Both the position numbers and the translations under genes were made by a program. A DNA stretch of 64,000 bases from Staphylotrichum longicolle (lineage: Eukaryota > Ascomycota > Sordariomycetes > Sordariales > Chaetomiaceae), in contig JAHCVI010000004.1 in the NCBI GenBank assembly GCA_019096155.1, forward strand, positions 2,480,001 through 2,544,000. The letters run 5' to 3'. The stretch's first letter is position 1, and every line of letters begins with the position of its first letter. A model generated the notes under the pieces. The model had not been told where the DNA came from and searched no databases. It worked only from the letters and a program-made list of their open reading frames with translations. Positions 32,703-44,992 of the stretch are shown here, one piece after another.

Positions 32703-35700
32703 TCACCAGAAGCTGCACCACCCGATGTAGTGCTGGCAGAGATTCTCGAGCTTGGTGGCTTCGATGATGAGCTTGTTCACTTGCTCGTTTACTGTGAGCT
32801 CGTCCTCCGGGTTGAAGTCCCGGCCAGTCAGCTTCTGCGCGACGCGGTCAAGGACCTCCACTGCCCGGGCGTTCTGTACTTCGGCCATCTCGGTCGTCCC
32901 ATTGCCGTTCGCCATGCTGCTCGATGGAGCGGCTGATGAATTGGTGCGTGCACGACCGCGAGCACCTGGCGGCGCGCCCATCATACCATCCGCCCCTCCG
33001 ACTTGAGCAGCGAGGAACTCGGTCGGCGCCACAGGTGCGTCAAGGATTGACGGCCGACGCGCTCGTCCTGCTTGCGGCCCAGCAATGGCCTGCTCCCGTT
33101 CCGAATCGAAATGGGGCCCAGGCGGGCTGGCAGGATTCGTGAGACGCCATGTGAGCAGCGGATCGTGGATGAACTAAATAAAAAGGCGTTGATGGTTAGC
33201 CGACAAACCCTTCTCACACCAGGGAGAGGCAGCATCCGATGACACTTACAGCTTCCAAGACAGCCATCACGCTCTCTTTGTTGTCCCGCAGGACCCTCAT
33301 CACCTGCTCACACGTTGTGCGGAAACTGCCCTCGATGTTGCTGACTTCCATGGCATAGGTGAGCATGCGAGTGAGCCTGAAAGGCACCCGCTCCGGATAT
33401 TTCTCTCGCTTCATTGCCACCTCGAAGCAGTCGCCGAAGTCAATGTGAATGATCTTTCCTGTGATCCGGTCGAGCATCAAGTTACTAGGGTGCCTGTCTC
33501 CCAGACCCAGGATGTATCCAACCATGGACATGACACCGAGAGAGCGCGTGTAGTTTGTTCTCCTGTCGAGCCAGGCCTCGGAACTCTTACTCTTGAGCCA
33601 GAGAACGCGGTACAGGTCTTGCCCAGTTGTGTTGTCCAGTGCGTACCCGAACACCTCGACCTTCTGCATGAGCGTCAAATTGTCGTAGTCAGGAGCCATT
33701 TGCAGCATGATGCGATGCTCGATGTTGAGGAGGATCTTTCTGGATTCTCGGTACTCCCGAATGAGTTGGTGAACTGTGTCGCTGTTGGGAACCCAGCCGA
33801 GAAGGCCCGAGTTTTGGGACAGGGGAATCGCTGGGTAGCGCTGGATGTTGAGATGCCGCTTGTAGCACTCGGAATCGTTGGCCAGAAGGGTATTACACAG
33901 GCCGAAGAGCTGCATGACTCGCTCATCCTGCCGAATATCTTCGTGGCCCTTGAGCAAGAATGTATACGTCTTGCCGTCGCTTCCGACAATGTCGAGCTTC
34001 CTGGGGCGCTGCTTTGAGCTGATGACGCTGAAAGTGCCATCGAAGCCCATGATCTTGACAATCTCTTGACCGCTGCGGTACGTTCCGGGTACTGCAAGCT
34101 CAAGGTCCCTAGCCTGAAGCAAATCGGGGGAGCAGTACGTCAACTCGAGACTTGTCATCTGAGGCAGCTGTCGGCTAATGCGGCGGAAAACCTGGTAGTA
34201 GAGATCCCAGGCTTGACTGATGTCGTTCACGTCCTGGGAATGACGGTACTGCCGGCACCATTCACGAGCCTCACCCAGGTCCCTACCAAATGTCTGCGTG
34301 AACGAGATCTCCCTGAGCGTTGCCGGCCCCTTCTCGAGCAGGTCGTGGAGGGGCTCGAGAACGTCGAACATGCCTTGAATGTTGTGGTCGCCAAAGTATA
34401 GCCGAGAGGCCTCCTCAAGCCCCTCGTGCCAAAGTTCGTGCCACAGAACCGCGACCCTAATAAGCTCGCGGCTCACGATGTCGGCCTGTTCGACAAGTTT
34501 GGGACTGTGCTGGCGCATGCTTTCCATGATCAGGCTGGCAGTTCTGGACCGCCGCGTGCTCTGCCGTGATTTCATCGCCACGGTGAGCGGATAAACGAGC
34601 GCCTGCGGGTGTGCCCGCCCGACGTCGGACAGTAGAGCGTGGATCGAGGCCTGGACCCGCCTATTGGGCTGGTTGATGCGTGCGATGAGTTGGGGAATGA
34701 CCTCCAGCCAGGTGTCGACGCTGACATGCGCAAAGCCGTCGGTGACGGCAGTGATAACCTCTTGGTAGCCTCCATAGGTGAGCCACAATGTCAGCAGGCG
34801 AAGGGTATCTTGCAACGAGCTGCCGGATGACAGAGCAATGGATTCAAAGAACCCATGCACAGCGGGGACAACATGGTGGACAACGATGCTGTGCTCCGAC
34901 CGCCCCTCCAATTCCTTTCTGGATGCTAGGGCTTGAACGACTTCAAAGTTGGCAAGAGCCCATGCGTGCCAGGCCTTGTACCATCGGGGATGGTAGTGAG
35001 TGGCCTTGGAATAGCAGTCGAGAATGTCTTGCCGTCTCGAATATTGCCAGTCATTGTTGTTCAGGGTGATGATCCAATCGCCCTGCCGGAGATAGCACTT
35101 GGCGAGCAGCACCGTTTGTTCCAGCCACTGCCGTTGAGCATCTGGCCCTAGCACCGCCGCTTCGTCGAAGTCGGCATACCTCGCGTGGTTTAGGCCGTCT
35201 CCCATGGCATTCGCGGCCTGCGCAGAGGCGTTCAGCTGCAGCCTTGCACTCTCCACCCGATGTGCCGTTTCTTCTGTGAACCGGCGAAGGCAGTAGAGTG
35301 TCCTCTCAGCGACACTGCGGTCCGAACTCCGAACACCTGGCTGCTGGCCAATCTCCCACTGGAACTTGAGTACAGCGTAGACGATGGGAGACGCGATGCG
35401 TTCCAGGCCTGGGCTGGCAGGCTGTTCAAACCAGTAAGGTATGACAGACTCCAGCGGTGCGTCGGTGTCGATGAGCTGCTTGAGGGACTTTTCGGCGAGA
35501 CCCATCCGCCCAGATTTGCGGCACAGGTTGGCGAATTTAGTCCACATGTGCATATTCTCTTGAGGTGTGAGGACCAGGGATCTCAGCCGAAGCATTCGTT
35601 GCCAGACTTCAACATTCCGTTGGCATCCTTTGAGACGAGTCTCCCAGGTCGCGCGCAATGTCGCACGCTTCTCCGGGCCACACTGCTTATAGACGATAAG

Positions 35701-38700
35701 CTCCTCGAGCTCAGCAAGCATCTGGACCCTGACTACAACCTGGTAGGCACGGTTGTAAGACTCGCTAACCAGAGCGCTAAGCTCCGTATCGAGACCCTCG
35801 CGAGCCTGCTCAATGCAGGCCAATGCCTCTCGGAATTGGTTCCGGTGAAGGGCAAGGATGGCGCCAAAGAAGGCTCGGTCAGGTGAGAAACGCTTCATCG
35901 ATTGGAGGTAGATGTCCATCGAGTCCCACTTCCCAAGGCCCCATGCCGCTGTAGTTGCCAGTGGCGCAATCCTTCGCTGGATTTCTGGCCCTGAGTTGGC
36001 CCAAGTCTTGCCAGCCAGCGAGGCCAGGGAGTCCCATTCGCCCAACGCGTGATAACAGCGCATCTTGCCCATGACGATGTCGACGGGTGTGGGCTGGTCA
36101 TCTGGAAGCTCTCGCTCTCTCTGGCAGTAGAAGTTGAGCGCCTCATCCCAGCGCTCGAGTTTCTCAAACCAGCTCTCCCGCAGTTGAATCCCATCCTTGT
36201 AGGCTTTGACTTTGCGGAGTATTCCGATGGCAGCATCTGACTGCTGAAGCTGGTTGTTGATCACAATGAGAGCTTCTACTGCGTGGCTGTTATGATCCTG
36301 TAGGAATTCAAGCTCCTTGTAGTGGAGGGCCTTTGCATAGGCGTGACATCGCGCAGCCTCTCGGCCCAGGATGCGGATGTCAATGGGAAGCGCCTTGTCA
36401 TCGTGCTCCATGAATTCTGCAAGATTGAGAAGCTGGCCGAGAAGATCGGGAGGCACATTCTCAGACTTGATGGTGTTCTCGATATTTGTGATCAGCTCCT
36501 CCTAAACTAGTGTCAGCCAAAGAATACATCCTACGGTTCGTGGACCGCGGAGAATGTTACCTGGTAGGAATCGTAAAGCTCGCTCCAGCAAGACACGAAG
36601 GCCGAGTTGAAGAGCTCTCTTGCCAGGGGCTGGTAATTGCTCGCCAGACTCGCGCAAGCCCTGAGTGAATGGTTTGGCGACTCTGTGAGGAGAGTTGTGC
36701 TGAACTTGCGAAACCACTCGTGCCAGTCGTCCTTGGTAGCTTTTCCCTTCGTTTCCCATGCCTGTTTCAGGTGCACGGGATTCAGGTCCAGCTTCTTTGG
36801 CGGGTTGTTCTCGGACGTGTAGGGCTCCACGGAATTGTCCTCAAACCGAGGGGCCAGGTTTTGTGGGAGTGCCTCGCCTTTCTTGAGCTTCTCCACCGCC
36901 TTGTCGTAGTTAGAGTGCTGAATACCGTACATAGTGATGGCCTTGTCAACCGTGTGTCCAAAGTGCAGGTAGTCACGGCCCAGCTGCAGCATGAGTGCAC
37001 AGAGGGTATCAAGGGCAGCCACCCTGAGACTGGGTTCCTGGCTGGCGAGTACCCGAGTCAAGGGGTGGATAATCTTGGACGCGTAGTCGTTAAGATTTAC
37101 CATGCTGGAAAGCTTTCCAATGGTTTCAATCGCGGACTTGCGCAGAAACAGGGGCTGCGCTGGGTTGTCGAACAAGCGCACAAGGATGGGGATGATGAGG
37201 TGCATGTATTCTTCTGCACTGGAGCCAAAGACGAGGAAGGCGTGGAAAATCTTCTCGGTTGGCTGGCGCTTTGTGCTCGTGTCCCTTTCCAGCACTCCAA
37301 GCATCAACGGGAGCAGACTCGCAAGATAGATCTTGAACTCTCCCTCGAGCGAACGGGCGATTGACTCGATGAGTGCCATGATGGTAGTCTGCAGGGATGA
37401 TGTCGTATTCCAAAACTCCTGCAGAACCTCGATGATGTCCGGAAGGTAGACGCGGATGTGCTGGCGCACGATGCCAACAAGCCTGCTCAAGTGGTTGAAG
37501 TAGTAGTCGAGGCGGGTGGGGCTCGAGGCCCTGATGACGGCGATAAAGGCGGGAACGACCCGATCGAGGAACTGGACACACTTGAGCCCCAATGTGATGA
37601 AGATGCTCATGATGGCATCCACCACGTTGCCATGCCACTGCAGCAAAGACTGGTCCTTCAGAATTTGTAGTAGGGCATTGATGACGACCGTGGGATAGTA
37701 ATCCTCTTGCGACGGGGTAAGACCACCCATCATGAGGGACACATCGGTCAACTGGGTAGCTTCGGGTCGACGCTGGGTTTGCGGTGTTCGTTCTTCGACC
37801 TGCTGTTTTCTTGTTTTAGTTTTGCTTCGAAACGGGTTCCTTGATCCTTGCTGAGGTTTCTTTGCCAGAGAAGGCCGGGGTACAAGGTCGCCATCCTCCG
37901 CCTCGTCTCCCTCATCGTCCGAATCTGCCATGGTGGGGGTGGCAGTCGACAACGACGAGAAATGGGCGTGGTGAAGGGGAATAGAAGAGCTAATGAGCTG
38001 TACCTGGTGTTTGTAAGGATCTAGTGCACCCAGAATGCCCATGAGCTTGATGGTTTCTTGGCGCAGCGGCCCATGCTGAGGTTCGCCTCGAATGATGGAT
38101 TGGAGGATCTCGAGCAGCTGCGGGTATTCGAGGTAAGGCTTGATGACATAACCGGCATTGCTGGCCAGTTGGCCAAGTGTGTGAAGGGCAGCTTCACGCT
38201 TGATGGGAGCGCTCTGATCCTGCAAGGCGTCAATGACGATGGGCATGAGAGTGTCCTTGTAAGCGAGCATCTCTGCACCGCCGACAGTGCAGAGCTCGCC
38301 GATGGCCCGCAAGATCGTGGCAGCAACGGAGGGGGTGGGGTCAGAAGCCTTTGGGAGGAGGACTTCGGTGATGGAGCTGACGTAGGGTTTGACCAGATCC
38401 TGGGCATGTTGGGTGAGGAGGCTGAGCAGCTTTGAGCTCTCCTCCTTGCTCCTCGCCACGTCAGTGTACTCTAGTTCTGTCAACATCTGGATGATGGTCT
38501 TGCGTAGCTGGGGAATGACATATGCGGGGTTGTGACGGGCCAGCCGGCCAATGATGGACACGGCGACCTCCCTCACCGCAAACTGCTCATCGTGGAGGGC
38601 GAAGAACAGGGTCCGGATATTCTCTGCCTTGGCGAGGTGTTGGTCGAATCGCTCATCGAGGGCGGCGAGGACTGTTCGGCGGATCTTGGGTTCGGGGTCT

Positions 38701-40686
38701 GAAACTCCCACGGTCAACAGCTTCTCGACCACATCGGCGACGACTTGCAGAGCATGGTAACTCGTTTGGTTAACGATGGGATCGCGGACGTAGAGCTGGC
38801 AGCAGGTAAGGGCGGCAGCTTCGCGGATTTCCGGGTCGTCATCTTCGACGTATTTGATGGCAACGTCGCGGACGAATTCGTTTAGGACGTGGCCTCCACA
38901 GAGTGTCAGTACGTGTTCATATAAGTGAGGCGGTGTGGGCGCAGAAGCTTGTCGCGGCCTATGAAGAGCGGTGACTTCACCCACTCGACGGTCTCGCAGC
39001 CATGCATCATTGAGTGGACGGAAGGCAAAAGGTTTGGTGAGCCAATTACCTGAGAAGTCGAAGCTGCCGAGAGTGTTCAATGCCAATTTCACCTCAGCCT
39101 TGCCTCGCTCGTGCACTGATGGATCCTTGGGATCTTTGGGAATAGGTGGGAGAGAAGAAAGCGGGTTTGGGTGTGGTGCCCCCAGCGGGCGGAAGGGCTC
39201 GCCGCACAAGACCTTGCTCAGCATGTTGAGAAGGCGCTCTTGTATGGTGCCCTTAACGGGGGGAATGTAGAAAGCCATGTCGACCAGCGCTTGTGTCAGC
39301 TTTGGCGTGAGCTCACAAGCAAAAATGGGATCCAGCAGTGCCTCCATGTACTTGCTCAGGGTCTGACCGACGGCCACGGCGAGCCGACTGATGCAGTCGA
39401 AGACGGGATCGACAGAGCCACGTTTGCGGGACTGCACGCTGAGCCCCTCGCGGACGTAGATCAAAACGCCGTCGAGATATGGGGCAATGGAGCTTTTGAC
39501 AGAGTTGGCAATGTTGCCGATGGCAAGGAACGCATCATTCCGCTCCTTCTCCTTCTTCAGCATGCCTGAGAGGTAGACCATGAAACGGTGCAGATAGGTC
39601 GCGCCAAACTCGGTCGGAGCGTAATTGGCCAAATCAGGGATGAGGAAAACGACCGTCTTGCGGATGGCAGGATCGCGCGCATCCTTGTGGCGGAAGACGA
39701 TCTCGCAGGCTTCTTGGTAGTGGCTCTGCATGTACATGCCGCCCTGCTCGAGGAGCTCCTTGAGAACAAGGAGCGAGGCGTGGATGTATTCGACCGTGTT
39801 CGTCTTGAGGCCCTTGACCGCTTCGGTGAACATCTTGTCCATCCATTCCTGCTTCATCTCCTGGTCGCGCTCCCTGATAATCTTGAAGCAGGCACTGACG
39901 GTTTCGCTCGAGGTGGCCCGGATCAGGTGGCGGGGGTCCCGGAGACCGATCCAGATCTGGTCGAACACGAAGCCCACGTAGGGGTACATGAGGGTGGGCG
40001 CATTCCTTGCCAACTCGCGCAAAACCAAGACGGCGCTGTACCGCCGCTCCTCAACGCGGTCCGACTGCAGCCATTCGAGGGCGGTGTGCATCTCGGCATC
40101 CACAAGCTCGGATATCAGCGAGCCGCCTGGCTTGCACAGCTTGCCCAAAACCACGGCAGCAGGCTGCATGGGATTGAGATCTTTTCCTCGCAGAATAGTC
40201 CCGATATACTGTTGGAAGCGGCTGTACTTGAGCGCAGGCTCTATACCGTCGAAGTCCACGAGCGCATCGAGAATGTAGACGCCGCCCATCCTGTCGTAGG
40301 TGTCGGCACCTTGAATCAAGGTCATGGTCCTCTGGTTGACGGTGTCGAAGAACCTTTGAAACTGCTCGGCACCCATCTCTGCTCGCGCGGGTCAGCAACT
40401 TGAACATAGCGCCAGGGACATCTGTCGGCAGGGGACAGAGTCGAAGTGCTCACCTTGCTTGGCGATGTTGATCAGGTCCCGGACCTGGCGCGCAGCGCGC
40501 TTGCGTTGATCTTCCGCATAGTTCCTGTTGCAACATGCGAGTTAGCCCGTGCCCCCTCGTCTCGTAGCGACCAAGTGATGGGCGTCGCGGAATGGTGCAC
40601 GGGGAAGGCACAGCGGCTTACCGGTTCCGGACTTCTTTGATATACTGGTCCAGGGCGCTGGACGCCTGATCTTTGATGATCGACAT
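32703..40686 (-). CDS. tor: TOR serine/threonine protein kinase (PIKK family)
   Basis: Catalytic subunit of TOR complexes, controlling growth in response to nutrients. Exons: 40686-40622, 40524-40454, 40378-36561 (with a likely intron 38003-37803 inside), 36501-33250, 33173-32703; phases agree throughout. The protein is 2491 aa if 38003-37803 is spliced, 2558 if not. HEAT repeats fill residues ~60-1250 and the FAT domain ~1300-1880. The FRB domain near 1930-2030 (LWHELWHEGLEEASRLYFG and SQAWDLYYQVFRRI) keeps the Ser, Trp and Phe needed for FKBP12-rapamycin binding. The kinase domain (~2055-2330) has GLGDRHPSNLMLD and HIDFGDCFE. The FATC tail ends LENLCQHYIGWCSFW. All catalytic motifs are intact, so it should be active and rapamycin-sensitive. 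It shares a divergent promoter region with rtf2. Confidence 0.97.
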
Positions 40687-41559
40687 CTTGTCGAGCCTGT
40701 GTCCTCCTCCCAGCCTTGTCGAATCTCCAGGCGGTCTCGTCAGGCGTTCAAGCGCTATGTTGGTTGTCGACGACCCATAGTCGGTTACCGCGCTCCGGGC
40801 CACAGGCTGAACTCAGGCCACGCTTGGATGCTCAAGAAAAGCTTCCGAAGTTGACGTGGTGAAGGTTTCGGGCGCAACGGTCTGTTTCGTGTCCAGCACC
40901 TTGTCCTCGAATGAAGTCGATGGAGGCACGAGCAGCGGCAGGCGACGGACCCTTGTCGAATACTGTCGCGAGCACGGCAGCCAGCGGAATGGTTGAAGAG
41001 GAAATTCGAAAAGCAGTCGTGAATGCGTTGTAATAGACACCTCCTTCGCCAGAGCAGAGCGCCCGTGATGTCGATTACTGTGTTCTGCTGGTGAGCCAGA
41101 AATGGCAGACCTCGAAGCTTGGGACTCGGAAGCGCAGCTGGGGCATCACCTGCCAAAGACAAAGCGCGGGATCTTGGGTACCTTACGTCAAGCAGGCGCG
41201 GCTGTAATAACGCGTAACGGGCGCCAGCTGGGTGTATTGATGTGGGGCATCTTGCGCAGACCGTTAAATGCAGCGTGAATGAATGGTGGGCCATTGGCGG
41301 ACTTCGAAGTACCATTTGCTGCGGGGACTTCGCAAACACAGTGCGACTCCCAAGCACCCTGGAGAGTATCTTATCGCCCCTTCTCGTCCAACCAAGATCG
41401 CCTCTCTCTCTATCGGTCGCAACTCTGATAAAACATCCGCTCCAACTCTCCCGCAAAGCTCCCTCATTTATCATCCCGCAGTCGAGTAACCCCGGCTTTT
41501 ATACGTGAAGAACTCGCAGACAACAACCATCCACGGCATTTTCGACCTTTCTCTTCACC
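40687..41559. promoter_or_regulatory. Divergent intergenic region, TOR / rtf2
   Basis: About 870 bp between two opposed start codons, so both promoters and 5' UTRs must lie here. A pyrimidine-rich stretch (tcgcctctctctctatcgg, 41398-41416) precedes the rtf2 start. I see no canonical TATA box I would defend. Confidence 0.4.
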
Positions 41560-42432
41560 ATGGGCAATGACGGGGGCTCGATCCCGACCCGGCGCGAACT
41601 CGTCAAGTCCGCTGCGCGCACGCCGACAGTAAGCGAACTCAAAGCAACTGCCCTCGAGAGTCTTGGCCATGCCTGGTCCCACGACCCTTTGACATCGGAG
41701 CGTCTCGACATGGAGAATGTGGTTTCCGACTGGCGCGGCCGCCTCTACAACTACGAGTCGGTTCTCAAGGGGCTGATGCCGAGAAGCGATGGCGACGTGG
41801 ACGAGGCCCCCGCGCTCGTGACTGGTGAGTCGCCAGAATTGACTTTTGCGTCGACGGGCATCAAGTCACTGCGTGACGTGGTGAAGCTCAAGTTCAAGCG
41901 CTACGTGCCTCCCGGGGCCAAGGAGCAGGACAGGTGGGCATGTCCGGTCTCCCTAAAGGAGCTGGGACCCGCAACCAGGGCCGTCTACCTCGTTCCGTGT
42001 GGCCACGTCTTTGCCGAAGCCGCCATTAAGCAGATTCAAGAGGAGGTGTGCCCAGAGTGTAGCGAGAAATTCCAGCCTGGGGACGTTATCCCCATTCTTC
42101 CAACCGAAAAGGTGGACCTCGATGCTTTGGCGACAAGAGTCGGCGATCTCAGGGCCAAGGGTCTTACCCACAGCCTGAAGAAGGACAAGAGCAATGGGAA
42201 GAAAAAGCGCAAGGCAGACGAAGAAAATGGCGATGGGACCATCAAGTCCGATAAGGCCAACAAGAGGGCTCAACGAGCAGACGAGACAGCGGCCAAAGGG
42301 TCGTTAAAGCCCGAGAACAACACCCGAGTGAGTGGCATCAACAACGCCATGACAGCATCGCTTACTGCGAAAGTCTTGGCAGAGCAGGAGGAACGCAATA
42401 AACGCCGTAAGCTGGCGGCTGTGTCCAGATAA
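41560..42432 (+). CDS. rtf2: Replication termination factor 2 (Rtf2) family protein
   Basis: A single exon, 290 aa. Rtf2 proteins act at stalled replication forks (fission yeast Rtf2 supports site-specific fork arrest). The N-terminus MGNDGGSIPTRRELVK is the family hallmark. Residues ~127-170 form the RING-like zinc domain (CPVSLKELGP, then YLVPCGHVF and VCPECSEKF) with a reduced ligand set, as usual in this family. A DVIPILPTEKVDL strand follows, and the tail (~200-290) is Lys/Glu-rich with several nuclear localisation-type clusters (KKKRKA, KRRKLA). Length and order are normal. It is nuclear by inference. It is convergent with glucosidase II beta, with 216 bp between the stops. Confidence 0.95.
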   Translation: MGNDGGSIPTRRELVKSAARTPTVSELKATALESLGHAWSHDPLTSERLDMENVVSDWRGRLYNYESVLKGLMPRSDGDVDEAPALVTGESPELTFASTGIKSLRDVVKLKFKRYVPPGAKEQDRWACPVSLKELGPATRAVYLVPCGHVFAEAAIKQIQEEVCPECSEKFQPGDVIPILPTEKVDLDALATRVGDLRAKGLTHSLKKDKSNGKKKRKADEENGDGTIKSDKANKRAQRADETAAKGSLKPENNTRVSGINNAMTASLTAKVLAEQEERNKRRKLAAVSR

Positions 42433-42648
42433 CCAAGGAGGACAGCCACTTCGACAACCCACCACATTTTGCTACTGAATTCTTGCCAGTCAGAGTCCAT
42501 GCGGATGTGTTCCATTTGTGAGACTCGTTGACCAGAAAGAGTTTGAGTGTAGTGACACATGTATCTCGGACATTTGTTTTAAGTCGGCGAATGCTATTCA
42601 GGAACGAGGCTCACTGCTGCACGCCGAACCCAGGCCTTCAAATATACA

Positions 42649-44549
42649 CTATAGCTCATCTTTAGACTCCACGCCTGGCTCCTGGACGTTCTCGCAGGCA
42701 GCCGGGGTGCCGACCTCCATCTTGTACACGCATTTCTCCGACTCGGACACGCGCCAGAGTTCCTCTGTCTCAGCGCACGCGAGCCAGACGTCAGTTTTCC
42801 TGTTCGGACCGTTCCAGCAGCCTTGGCCGTTCTCAAACCTCAACACCATTCTCTCACCCTTGCCCAGGCTCTTGCCATCAGCACGCTCCTCCTCATCGGC
42901 CAGCTCCTTGTCAATCCGTACAAAGTTGCCCATGTTGGTGTTGCCGTGGCCCTTTCTGCTCTTTTGTGTCGTCCGGTCGATCCAGCACAGCTCGTACTCG
43001 TACTCGCCGGCATCGGTGCTGACGCACTTGCCCTTGAGGGCGCGGAAGATGTCGTCTGCGCCGTAGTCCTTCTCCAGGTCACGCTGCTGCCCCTCCAGGC
43101 TTGACGTCTTTGAAGAGATGTCGTTCTTGGCGGCATCCAGCGCTTCCCTTGCGGCCGTGACCAGACGAGATTCACCGCCTGCACTGCGAGTATCGGCCAG
43201 AATGCCGTTCTCAATGGCCCAAATACGCAAGACGTTGATTTTGTCGTGGATGAAGTCACTGACAGACCGTGGCACGTACGCCTCCCAGTTGTAGACTAAT
43301 TTCGGTTAGCTACACCTAATGCGTGGGGGGGGAAGGGGGGTTGATGTTTGGTATGGTTACACATACCGACGTCTACGTCACTGGCATCGGAGTTCTCGAA
43401 CTCGGCCCAGTTGATGCCAGAAGTCTCACCGTCTTCCTTGATCATCTCCATGATGTCCCCATCGGTGAGATCGGACTTTCTCTCATTGGCCCGGCCGGCT
43501 GCGTAGTCCTCCCAGCTCTTGACCGCCGCCTTGACGCCCTCATCGTTGAAATTGGGGTTGTACTCCTCCTTGAACTTTGTGAGGATCTCCTCCAGCTGCT
43601 CGACCCTGTCCTGCAGGTCGTCCCGCTGGTCCAGCAGCTTGTCGAGCGCGTCGCGGAGCTCGGAAACACGAGCTTTAGCCAGGCTGACCAGCACGCCGAG
43701 CTTCCCTCCCTGCCCTTCAGCCTTGACAACTCTGTTCCTCTCGGAACGCTCAACCTCCTCATACTTCTTCTGCAGCTCCTCCTTCTTGGCCTCGAGAGCT
43801 TGAAGCTCCGACTTTAGGGTAGCAACTTTTGCCTCGACCCTTCGGCGCAGCTCGCGGGCTTCTTTGACAAGGGTTCGCCTTCGCTTGGCCGACCGCTCCT
43901 TGCTCCCCTTACGCTCCTCTTCGAGGCGACGGTACTCCTTGCCGATGGCGTCGCAGCGATTCTCGCACTGGATCCCGCCAACGTGCGCAGACTCATCGCT
44001 GCCGTCGCAACAAAGATCGAAGTCGCAAACCCCATCGTTGACATACATAAAGGGGATATAGCTCCCAATGTGGCCCGCGTTGGCGCACCAGAAGCCGGGC
44101 AGGGCGTTGGTGGCGTTTGTCGTGCCGGTTATCGACCCTGGAAGAGGTTGCTCGGGCGACAGTCCGTCAATGTGTGCGCAGGCTGCGGTGCCTGGCTCGT
44201 CAGAGCCATCCGGGCAGTCGCACGAGTTGTCATTGACCTGGGACGACTCGAGGGTGATCGAGGGATTGCTGATGCATGTGAACGTGGATTTGCGCGAGTA
44301 GAACTTGGCAACTGCGTCGCGGTTATCAGTTATGATCAGCTGGGCCTCTCATCGGCTCATTGAAGACGTGGACATGGCCTTGCGTAAACCGCATTGCGCC
44401 CTCAAATGCACTAGCAATCGGGGAAGGAGAGGACATCGACACCGACGGGACTTACACTCTGGTCCAACACCCCGCGGCAGGCTGTCAGCTGCGGCAAGAC
44501 TGCCGTGAGCTAGGGCGCTCAGAAGAGCCAATGCGCCGGCACTTCGCAT
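42649..44549 (-). CDS. Glucosidase II beta subunit (PRKCSH-like)
   Basis: Exons 44549-44456, 44311-43367 and 43295-42649 give 561 aa; each junction restores a conserved codon (GPE-FAKFY and DVDV-VYNWE). It is the non-catalytic subunit of ER glucosidase II: it holds the alpha subunit in the ER and binds N-glycan mannose during removal of glucose. Residues 1-20 (MRSAGALALLSALAHGSLAA) are a signal peptide. Two LDL-receptor-A-like Cys modules follow (CDCPDGSDEPGTAAC and CDFDLCCDGSDES), then a Glu/Lys-rich coiled coil (~140-260) and the C-terminal MRH domain (about 430-550: VLRFENGQGCWNG, EKCVYKMEV). The protein ends KDEL, an ER-retrieval signal. Confidence 0.95.
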
Positions 44550-44992
44550 GATTACCTATCCAGTCGGCGCCCACCCACTGTTCTGCAAAATGAGCATGAG
44601 AGAGGCGACTGTTCTTTTGGCAGAGTTGCAGCGCCCGTCGAAAAAAAAGAGTCGGTGTTGAAGCCAGAAGCTTGGAGACAGGACAGCTTGCCATCTCGAG
44701 ACGTCCTGACAGCTGCCAATGCGTTCCCATCATGTGGCAGGGGTAATTCTGCCAGCTGGCCAAAGCGGCGTGCCTGCCGCGAACATTGCAGCGGCAGAAG
44801 CGTTAGTTTACGGACAAGGGTCCAAGACATGGGGCTTTTTGATTGCAGGGGGGCTGCTGGGTAGAAACTGACTGCCCCACCATCAACTTCAGCATCGACG
44901 ACAGATCGCGGGGCAAAGCTGCAACTGCTGCTCAGACACCCGCTCGAGGCGGCTGGAGACACCTCACTTGCCGTGCGCACCGTCAACCCACA
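44550..44992. promoter_or_regulatory. Divergent intergenic region, glucosidase II beta / GCIP-like
   Basis: About 440 bp between opposed start codons. No repeat or RNA gene seen; it presumably carries both promoters. Confidence 0.35.

Noticed and set aside
33445..40403. Many plus-strand frames of 60-271 codons opposite TOR
   Set aside because: They are antisense shadows of the TOR exons.
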